DNA of 64,000 nucleotides, from NCBI RefSeq assembly GCF_011752045.1, contig NZ_JAAKXW010000001.1, forward strand, positions 1,178,001-1,242,000, read 5' to 3'. Made by a program: the position numbers and the translations under genes. Position 1 is the stretch's first letter. Each line of letters starts with the position of its first letter. The notes below the pieces were generated by a model. The model was not told the DNA's origin. It did no database searches and saw only the letters and a list, made by a program, of their open reading frames with translations. This DNA is from Microbacterium hydrocarbonoxydans (GTDB lineage: Bacteria; Actinomycetota; Actinomycetes; Actinomycetales; Microbacteriaceae). Shown in pieces: positions 58,087 to 64,000 of this stretch.

Positions 58087-58979
58087 TGACGGCCGGCGCG
58101 GCGGCGATGATCGGCATCCCGGGCGGACGGCTGCTCATGGGGTCGGCCGACGGCTACCCGGAGGAAGGGCCGGTGGTCGAGATCGAGGTCGCCGCGTTCG
58201 AGCTCGAGGAGCATCCGGTCACCAACGCGGACTTCCTCCGCTTCGTCGCCGACACCGGGTACACCACCGTCGCCGAGCTCGCCCCCGATCCTGCGGACTT
58301 CCCGGGCGCCGACCCGGCCACGCTCGTACCCGGCGCCCTCGTCTTCACCACGACGCCGGGCCCCGTCGACCTTCGCGACTGGCGACAGTGGTGGCGCTGG
58401 CAGCCCGGAGCGTCCTGGCGGGCACCGGAGGGACCGGGTTCCGGCATCGCCGACCGGATGTCCCACCCGGTCGTCCAGGTCGCCTACGCGGATGCCGCCG
58501 CCTACGCCGAGTGGGCCGGGAAGCGGCTGCCCACCGAGGCCGAGTGGGAGTGGGCGGCCCGCGGCGGGCTGGTCGGCGCGCGCTACGCCTGGGGCGACGA
58601 GCTGCGCCCCGCCGGCGAGCTGATGGCCAACACCTGGCAGGGCGCCTTCCCGTACCGCAACGACGGCGCGGCGGGATGGACGGGGACGTCCCCGGTGGGC
58701 TCCTTCGCCGCCAACGGCTACGGGCTCAAGGACATGATCGGCAACGTCTGGGAGTGGACGGCCGACCCCTGGACGCCCCGCCACGGGATGCGACCCACCG
58801 TGCAGCCGGAAGCGCGCGCCACGCTCCTCGACGGAGCCGGAGGGCCCGCGCGTCGCGTGACGAAGGGCGGCTCGCACCTCTGCGCGCCGGAGTACTGCAT
58901 GCGCTACCGGCCGGCGGCGCGCTCTTCCCAGACGGAGGACTCGGCCACCACGCATCTCGGCTTCCGCTGCGCGCGCTGA
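58086..58979 (+). CDS. Formylglycine-generating enzyme (SUMF1/FGE family)
   Basis: This 297-residue enzyme oxidises the active-site Cys of sulfatases to formylglycine, using O2 and copper. Family segments are P-G-G-R-L-L-M-G-S, R-L-P-T-E-A-E-W-E-W-A-A-R-G-G, G-L-K-D-M-I-G-N-V-W-E-W and K-G-G-S-H-L-C-A-P-E-Y-C-M-R-Y-R. Both active-site cysteines (Cys266 and Cys271) are present, unlike in the many SUMF1-domain proteins without FGE activity. The start overlaps the upstream stop (TGATG). The convergent neighbour is a Cys-type sulfatase, its probable substrate. Confidence 0.93.
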   Translation: MTAGAAAMIGIPGGRLLMGSADGYPEEGPVVEIEVAAFELEEHPVTNADFLRFVADTGYTTVAELAPDPADFPGADPATLVPGALVFTTTPGPVDLRDWRQWWRWQPGASWRAPEGPGSGIADRMSHPVVQVAYADAAAYAEWAGKRLPTEAEWEWAARGGLVGARYAWGDELRPAGELMANTWQGAFPYRNDGAAGWTGTSPVGSFAANGYGLKDMIGNVWEWTADPWTPRHGMRPTVQPEARATLLDGAGGPARRVTKGGSHLCAPEYCMRYRPAARSSQTEDSATTHLGFRCAR

Positions 58980-59028
58980 CCGCCGGCCCTGCGCCGGCCG
59001 CGCCGACCGCAGCGCAAGCCGGACCGGA

Positions 59029-61341
59029 TCAGTCGGCGAGCGCCTGCACGGCGCGCCCGACGGCCCTCAGCTCTGTCGCGTCGTGCTGCGACCGCGCACC
59101 GGGCACATAGCGCACGCGCCGCAGCGCCCCGCCGCGGAACGGGTAGGAGCGGTGCGCCTCGTGGAGCTCCCAGTCCACGGGGCCGCCGTAGTCGTATCCG
59201 ACGCTGATGCCAGTGAACGGAGCCATGCCGAGCAGCATCGGCACGTCGTCGACGACCGCCTGCTCCGCCTCGTCGACCAGCACGGTCAGGCGCCACCGGA
59301 GTCCCGGCAGCTCGTCGACCCGCACGACGATGCGGTGCGCTCCCCCGGCCAGACGCCTGCCTCGGGCGCGGTGCATCGCACCGTAGGCGTTGTAGACGAG
59401 CAGCGGAGCGCCTTCATCGATCGCGAGCAGATAGCCTCCGCCCTGATCGCCGTGCGCGACGACGACGCCGGCAGTCCCCTCCCCTGCTTCGAGATCCACT
59501 TCGATCGCGAACGAGCGCAGCACGGTGAGCTTCGCCGAGCGGAAGCGCTCCAGCGGCGGACGGAAGGGCACGAGATCCACCGGGTCGGACAGCGGTTCCT
59601 CCGTGTCCGGTCGCAGGCGGAACAGCGACCCGTCGTCATCCAGCGGAAAGACCGTGTTGCGCCAGGCCTCCGTGCGCCAGCGCTCGGCCATCCGCGCCAC
59701 CCGCTCCGGAGCCACGGCCGCGAGGTCCTCCGTCTCGGTCGGGTCCGAAGCCAGGTCGTAGAGCTCCCAGGTGCCGCCTGATGCTCCTTCCGCGCTCGTC
59801 GGGGCGATCGGCGAGAGCACCTTCCAGTCGCCCTCCACCAGCGCACGCCTGCCCACGCATTCGAAGTACTGCACGTCGCGCCCCGGCCCTGCGGGGTCGG
59901 CGAGCACCCCGGCGATGCTGTCGCCGTCCATCTCCTGCGCCGGGCGACCTCCCCTCTCGGCGAGCGCGGGGACGCCGGCGAGATCGAGCAGGGTCGGGGC
60001 GAGATCCGACACGAACACGAACTGGTCGCGCAGCCCGCCCGCCATCGGCGCGCCGGGCCAGGAGACGATCAGCGGCGCGTGCACACCGCCCTCGTATGTG
60101 GTCGCCTTGAACGATCGGAACGGGGTGTTCGACACCCGCGCCCATCCGGTCGGATACTGCCCGAAAAGGCGTGGCCCGCCGATCTCGTCGATGTCCCGGG
60201 GAACGTCGGTCACCCATCCCTCCGGCATCCCGCCGTGGGTGCCGAACTGGGCGAAGTAGCTCCGCGTCCCGCTCGGACCGCCCTCGGCCGTCCCGCCGTT
60301 GTCGCTCGCCAGCACGACGATGGTGTTCTCCCGCTCGCCGCTGCGCTCGAGCCGCTCGAGCAGGCGGCCGACGCTCTGGTCGATCTCGTCGACGGCCGCG
60401 GCGTACACCTCCATGTGCCGGGCGAAAAGCCGGCGCTCGTCGTCGCCGAGCGCCTCCCAGCGGGGGATGCGGTCGCCGTCGGCGAGCCGGTCGTCCGGCA
60501 GCACGGCGTGCGCGGGGACGATGCCGCGTTCGCGCTGCCGGGCGAACCGCTCCTCGCGCAGCGCGTTCCACCCGGCCTCGTACCGGCCGCGGTACTTCTC
60601 GATGTCGGCGTCCTTCGCCTGGATCGGCCCGTGCACCGAGGTGTGCGCGTAGTAGAGGAAGAAGGGCCTGTCCGGGTCGTTCACCCGCAGGTCGTCGATC
60701 ATGCCGATGGCCCGGTCGGTGAGCTCGTCGGTGAGGAAGAACCCCTCGGGGAACTCGCGGATGTCGACGACGGCGTTGTCCTGCACGAGCCGGTGCGGAT
60801 GGTGCAGCGAGGTGAACCCGTCCATGCTGCCGAAGTAGCGGTCGAATCCGCGCTGCAGCGGCCACGTCGACCGGTCGGCGCCGTCGTGCAGCCGGGACTC
60901 CAGCGTGAGGTGCCACTTGCCCACCATGAAGGTGGCATATCCCCCGGCGCGCAGCGACTCCGCGAGGGTGGGCGCGTCCGCCGGGAGCTCGCAGGTGAAA
61001 CCGGGGTAGCCCGGATCGATGTGCGCGACGAAGCCGAACCCGGCCCGGTGCGGGTTGAGCCCGGTGAGCAGCGCCGCCCTCGCCGGCGAGCACATCGGCG
61101 CCGTGCGGTAGTTCGTGAAGGTCCACCCCTCCGCCGCGAGCGCGTCGATGTGTGGCGTGTCGATCTCTCCGCCGAAGGGGCCGAGGTCGCTGAAGCCCAG
61201 GTCGTCGATGAGCATCACGATGATGTTCGGCGCCTTCTCGCCGGCGCGGACCGGGGCGGGCCACCAGGGCTCGGATTCCGAGGTGAACTCCTCGGCCCGG
61301 CCGCCGAACGCCCCGTAGCCGCGTGCGTCGTCCGTCGACAT
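59029..61341 (-). CDS. Arylsulfatase, Cys-type
   Basis: This 770-residue sulfatase hydrolyses sulfate esters. The formylglycine motif is Cys84 in M-C-S-P-A-R, so it needs an FGE, which is encoded next door. Metal ligands include the paired Asp in L-I-D-D-L-G-F, and later A-S-D-N-G-G. The C-terminal third (from about 540) is a beta-rich extension seen in the roughly 770-residue arylsulfatase class. No signal peptide is visible, so it acts in the cytoplasm on imported esters. It directly abuts the ATPase gene of an ABC importer on the same strand and is the last gene of that operon. Confidence 0.95.
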   Translation of the reverse strand: MSTDDARGYGAFGGRAEEFTSESEPWWPAPVRAGEKAPNIIVMLIDDLGFSDLGPFGGEIDTPHIDALAAEGWTFTNYRTAPMCSPARAALLTGLNPHRAGFGFVAHIDPGYPGFTCELPADAPTLAESLRAGGYATFMVGKWHLTLESRLHDGADRSTWPLQRGFDRYFGSMDGFTSLHHPHRLVQDNAVVDIREFPEGFFLTDELTDRAIGMIDDLRVNDPDRPFFLYYAHTSVHGPIQAKDADIEKYRGRYEAGWNALREERFARQRERGIVPAHAVLPDDRLADGDRIPRWEALGDDERRLFARHMEVYAAAVDEIDQSVGRLLERLERSGERENTIVVLASDNGGTAEGGPSGTRSYFAQFGTHGGMPEGWVTDVPRDIDEIGGPRLFGQYPTGWARVSNTPFRSFKATTYEGGVHAPLIVSWPGAPMAGGLRDQFVFVSDLAPTLLDLAGVPALAERGGRPAQEMDGDSIAGVLADPAGPGRDVQYFECVGRRALVEGDWKVLSPIAPTSAEGASGGTWELYDLASDPTETEDLAAVAPERVARMAERWRTEAWRNTVFPLDDDGSLFRLRPDTEEPLSDPVDLVPFRPPLERFRSAKLTVLRSFAIEVDLEAGEGTAGVVVAHGDQGGGYLLAIDEGAPLLVYNAYGAMHRARGRRLAGGAHRIVVRVDELPGLRWRLTVLVDEAEQAVVDDVPMLLGMAPFTGISVGYDYGGPVDWELHEAHRSYPFRGGALRRVRYVPGARSQHDATELRAVGRAVQALAD

Positions 61342-62130
61342 CTAGCCCGCCTTCCGGATCAGCTCGAAGATCTCGGTGCGCAGTTCCGCGAAGGCCGGGA
61401 GCGCTCGCGTGGCGAGCTGGTCGCGCGGACCGCCGAAGTCGATCTCGATGATCTCGGTGACCTTCGCCGGCCGCTCCCCGAGGACGACGACCCGGTCGGA
61501 GAGGTAGACGGCCTCGTCGATGTCGTGCGTGACGATCACGATCGTCATCCCGAACTGGTCGCGGATCCGCAGGCACAGGTCCTCGAGCTCGAACCGCGTC
61601 TGCGCGTCGACGGAGGCGAACGGCTCGTCCATCACGAGAACCTCAGGGCGGTAGGCGATGGCGCGCGCGATCGCGACGCGCTGCTGCATGCCGCCGGACA
61701 GCTGCCAGGGGAACTTCGCCTCGGCACCGGAGAGCCCGACGGCGGCGAGCGCCGAGGCGATGCGCTCCTCGCGCTCGACGACGGGCAGGCGCAGATGCCG
61801 GAGCGGGAGGCGGACGTTCTTCTCGACGGTGAGCCACGGCATCAGAGACCGCGTGTACTCCTGGAAGACGAGGGCCATCTCCTCCGGCGGCCCGTCGATG
61901 GGGCGTCCGTCGATCGCGGCACTGCCGGCGGTGATCCCCTGAAGCCCGGTGAGGCACTTGAGCAGCGTCGTCTTGCCGATGCCGGAGGGGCCGACGATGC
62001 AGCACACCTCCCCCACGTGGACGTCGAAGGTGAGGTCGGCGATCACGGGGACGGGACCGTTCTTGGTCTGGTAGGACTTTGCCAGCCCGTCGACGCGGAG
62101 CCGGACGGGGGCCTGATCTGTGGAGGTCAT
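61342..62130 (-). CDS. Sulfonate/taurine/nitrate-type ABC ATPase (SsuB/TauB-like)
   Basis: This 262-residue ATPase has Walker A G-P-S-G-I-G-K-T-T, Q-loop V-F-Q-E-Y, signature L-S-G-G-M-Q-Q-R, Walker B V-L-V-M-D-E-P-F-A-S-V-D and switch V-T-H-D-I-D-E-A-V-Y-L-S-D-R, typical of the SsuB/TauB/NrtD group. It energises the two downstream-numbered permeases. Its TAG stop is immediately followed by the sulfatase ATG, and its start overlaps the permease gene by ATGA. Import of a sulfate ester is inferred from the sulfatase. Confidence 0.93.
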   Translation of the reverse strand: MTSTDQAPVRLRVDGLAKSYQTKNGPVPVIADLTFDVHVGEVCCIVGPSGIGKTTLLKCLTGLQGITAGSAAIDGRPIDGPPEEMALVFQEYTRSLMPWLTVEKNVRLPLRHLRLPVVEREERIASALAAVGLSGAEAKFPWQLSGGMQQRVAIARAIAYRPEVLVMDEPFASVDAQTRFELEDLCLRIRDQFGMTIVIVTHDIDEAVYLSDRVVVLGERPAKVTEIIEIDFGGPRDQLATRALPAFAELRTEIFELIRKAG

Positions 62131-62963
62131 GAGTTCTTCTCCTGCTGCTGGGAGGCGATGTACCAGCGCAGCACACGGCGCCGGAAGAGGGTGAAGAGCG
62201 CCGTGGCCAGGTAGCCGATGACGCCGAGGACGAGGATGCCGGCCCACATGTCCGGGATCGCGAACGACTGCTGCGCGAGCAGGGTCGCTGCGCCGAGCCC
62301 GGTCGATGAGCCCAGCATCTCGCTGGCGATCATGACGACGAAGGCCGTGATCAGGCTCACCTGCATCCCCGAGAGGATGCGCGGGCTCGCCGCCGGGAGC
62401 ATCACAGAGAACAGCCGCTCCGCCGCGCTGAGCCGGTACACCCTGCTCACCATCTCGAGCGTGGGCTCGCCCGCGCGGACGCCGTCGATCGTCGAGATGA
62501 GGATCGGGAACACGGCGGCGAGGGTGATCGAGAGGACGCGGGTCTCGTTGCCGAAGCCGATCAGCGAGACGAAGATCGGCACGAGCGCGACGGGCGGGAT
62601 GGCGCGGAAGAAGTGGATCGTCGGCTCGACGAACAAGCTCAGCACCCTGACCAGCCCGAGGGCGAGGCCGAGCAGCACCCCGATGACCGTGGCGAGGAGG
62701 AACGAGACGACGAGGTTGCCGACCGACGACGCCACGTCGACGAGGAACGCCGGAGTCTGCACGAGCTGCCAGAGCCGCTCGACGATGCGCTGCAGCGGCG
62801 GGAAGAAGGCGTTGAGCGACCCGGCCGAAGCGAACCACCACAGACCGAGCAGCATCACCGGCACCGCGATCTCCGCGCCGATCAGGAGCCAGCGGGGTGC
62901 GGACCCCCTGCTCTGCCGGCGGGCGATCCTGGTGCGCACCTGGATCGAGGACGTGAGCGTCAT
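62127..62963 (-). CDS. Sulfonate/taurine-type ABC permease 1
   Basis: This 278-residue permease has six helices. It has F-F-R-A-I-P-P-V-A-L-V-P-I-F near residue 120, the SsuC-type segment, and the coupling loop R-V-Y-R-L-S-A-A-E-R near 178. The ATG at 62963 is chosen by family length; the open frame further upstream does not match. It overlaps both neighbours by ATGA. Two different permease genes imply a heterodimeric channel instead of the usual SsuC homodimer. Confidence 0.92.
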   Translation of the reverse strand: MTLTSSIQVRTRIARRQSRGSAPRWLLIGAEIAVPVMLLGLWWFASAGSLNAFFPPLQRIVERLWQLVQTPAFLVDVASSVGNLVVSFLLATVIGVLLGLALGLVRVLSLFVEPTIHFFRAIPPVALVPIFVSLIGFGNETRVLSITLAAVFPILISTIDGVRAGEPTLEMVSRVYRLSAAERLFSVMLPAASPRILSGMQVSLITAFVVMIASEMLGSSTGLGAATLLAQQSFAIPDMWAGILVLGVIGYLATALFTLFRRRVLRWYIASQQQEKNS

Positions 62964-63742
62964 CAGAGGACCTGCTTCCGGTATTGCGGATGCCAGTGCA
63001 GCAGCCGCCGCTCGCCCCACTGGCTGAGCCCCTGCACCAGCAGTCCGAGGATGCCGAGGATGAGGACGTAGGCGAACAGCTGCGGCTGGTTCCCGGCGAT
63101 CTGCGAGAGCAGCAGGCTCTGTCCGAGTCCCGGGCCGCCGCCGAGGAGGCCGGCCACCACGGCGACGACGAGCGAGGTCGGCGCCGCGACCCTGACCGCC
63201 GTGCCGATGTACGGCAGTGCGCTCGGCAGCACGATCCGGCCGAGGATCTCGGCGCGGCTCATGCCGTAGGAGCGGCCGGTGGCGCGCGCCACCGGATCGG
63301 TGTCGAAGACCCCCGCGGAGGACTGGACCGCGATCGCGATGAAGCACCCGAAGAACACCAGGAAGATGCCCATGCCCCAGGTGGGCCCGAGGACCAGCAC
63401 CACGACGGGCAGGATGACGATCGGCGGGATGGGCTTGAGGAACTCGAGCGGCACCCTCGTGGCGTGCATCGCCAGCGGCGAGGTGCCGACGGCGACGCCG
63501 ATCGTGACGCCGACGGCGATCGCGAGCAGCAGGCCGCCGAGCGCCATGGTGAGCGTGTCGCCCAGCGCGGTCCACATCGCACCGGTCCCGAGGAGCCGGA
63601 GGGCCTCGCCGATCGCGGCCGTGGCCGGTGGCAGCGGCGAGGTGGCGAGCGGCCCCGCGGTCGCCGTCCACTCCCAGAGGGCCAGCGCCGCGATGACGCC
63701 GGCCGCTCCGACGAGCGGGGGAAGCAGTCGTGAGTCCTTCAT
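62963..63742 (-). CDS. Sulfonate/taurine-type ABC permease 2
   Basis: This 259-residue permease has L-W-E-W in the first helix, F-L-K-P-I-P-P-I-V-I-L-P-V-V near residue 101 and the coupling loop A-T-G-R-S-Y-G-M-S-R-A-E-I-L near 153. It is distinct from permease 1 but has the same fold. It starts one base from the end of the binding-protein gene, so the whole importer and sulfatase are one transcriptional unit. Confidence 0.92.
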   Translation of the reverse strand: MKDSRLLPPLVGAAGVIAALALWEWTATAGPLATSPLPPATAAIGEALRLLGTGAMWTALGDTLTMALGGLLLAIAVGVTIGVAVGTSPLAMHATRVPLEFLKPIPPIVILPVVVLVLGPTWGMGIFLVFFGCFIAIAVQSSAGVFDTDPVARATGRSYGMSRAEILGRIVLPSALPYIGTAVRVAAPTSLVVAVVAGLLGGGPGLGQSLLLSQIAGNQPQLFAYVLILGILGLLVQGLSQWGERRLLHWHPQYRKQVL

Positions 63743-63743
63743 G

Positions 63744-64000
63744 TCACTCGGCCGCGACGATGACGCCCTCGAGGTCGACCGGGGCGGGGAGGAATCCGAG
63801 GGCGACGAGCTTCTCGTCGACCCTCTCGAGCTCCTCCGGCTTCACCTCGAGCGGCCAGAACGGCACCTTCACCTGGTCGAGGGTGAGCTTGGACCCGGTG
63901 TAGTCGAGGCCGGCCTGGATGGCCTCCTCCGGGTGCTCGTTCGCGTAGGCGTTCGTCTTCGCGATGGCCCGCTGGAACGCCGCGATGACGTCGGCCTTCC
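63744..64000 (-). CDS. Sulfonate/nitrate-type substrate-binding protein (C-terminal part)
   Basis: The last 84 full codons of a minus-strand gene end at the TGA at 63746-63744; the rest lies beyond the window. The visible product ends V-D-L-E-G-V-I-V-A-A-E and includes A-Y-A-N-E-H-P-E-E-A-I-Q-A-G and W-P-L-E-V-K-P-E-E-L, patterns of the C-terminal helices of SsuA/TauA/NMT1-type receptors. It is upstream of the permeases in the same operon. It was too short to be listed as a full reading frame but is clearly coding. Confidence 0.8.
   Translation of the reverse strand, partial: KADVIAAFQRAIAKTNAYANEHPEEAIQAGLDYTGSKLTLDQVKVPFWPLEVKPEELERVDEKLVALGFLPAPVDLEGVIVAAE

Noticed and set aside
60079..62214. 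711-codon plus-strand frame antisense to the sulfatase and ATPase
   Set aside because: No domain features; the opposite strand carries the sulfatase with C-S-P-A-R and an ATPase with all motifs.

Overview
The window is high-GC chromosomal DNA with dense, mostly gap-free gene packing, long antisense shadow frames, many ABC importers and frequent GTG starts. The pckG / short-chain-fatty-acid regulator / long gluconeogenic GAPDH group, the Arthrobacter-type copper amine oxidase and the GAGCGAG-type palindromic repeat all point to an actinobacterium, most likely of the Microbacteriaceae (Microbacterium-like). This placement is inference from gene content. I saw no tRNA, rRNA, CRISPR array, phage gene or insertion sequence.

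Layout. (1) 1-4280: a galactoside-type unit, with two sugar ABC permeases (the first cut by the window edge), a lipoprotein binding protein and a GH35 beta-galactosidase. (2) 4366-9923: an MHS-type symporter, an LD-carboxypeptidase-like peptidase, a small mechanosensitive-channel-like protein and an ABC exporter, separated by strong hairpins. (3) 9987-12344 (minus): a purine-catabolism operon of MFS transporter, OHCU decarboxylase and nucleoside deaminase. (4) 12642-18591: central carbon control, with GTP-PEPCK, a RamB/PrpR-type regulator, an AlkZ-like protein and a 480-residue GAPDH. (5) 18742-36520: an unrecognised catabolic regulon. It holds a YtcJ-type amidohydrolase, a methyltransferase-like protein, an alpha/beta hydrolase, a TetR regulator, an oligopeptide-type ABC importer with a permease-ATPase fusion, two aldo/keto reductases, an SDR, a zinc dehydrogenase, two tandem HSL-type esterases and an MFS exporter. 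An SMR pair and an HdeD-like protein lie inside it. Four near-identical 12-bp palindromes sit at four promoters of this block. (6) 36557-39910: a TetR paralogue, a divergent unknown membrane protein and a copper amine oxidase, tied together by a second operator type, TTGAGC-N4-GCTCAA. (7) 39992-42755: amino-sugar recycling with MurQ, an N-acetylglucosamine-kinase-like protein and an RpiR regulator. (8) 42780-57354: a DUF998-like membrane protein, an AraC regulator with a FeaR-like layout, two MoaF-family proteins, a branched-chain-amino-acid-type ABC importer with a LivM-LivG fusion, an HAD phosphatase, two SDRs, an APC permease and a second YtcJ-type amidohydrolase. (9) 57383-64000: two DUF202 membrane proteins, a canonical formylglycine-generating enzyme, a Cys-type sulfatase and an SsuABC/TauABC-type importer whose binding protein runs off the window.

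How it may work together. Regions 6, 8 and 9 look like an actinobacterial counterpart of the enterobacterial monoamine regulon: amine oxidase, FeaR-like activator, MoaF proteins, amine or amino-acid uptake, and sulfatase with its activating enzyme. Region 5 looks like a self-contained, TetR-repressed pathway that imports a small molecule and cleaves and oxidises it. Its substrate cannot be read from sequence. A recurrent feature is a -10-like hexamer exactly 6 nt before the start codon at eight genes, the signature of leaderless mRNAs.
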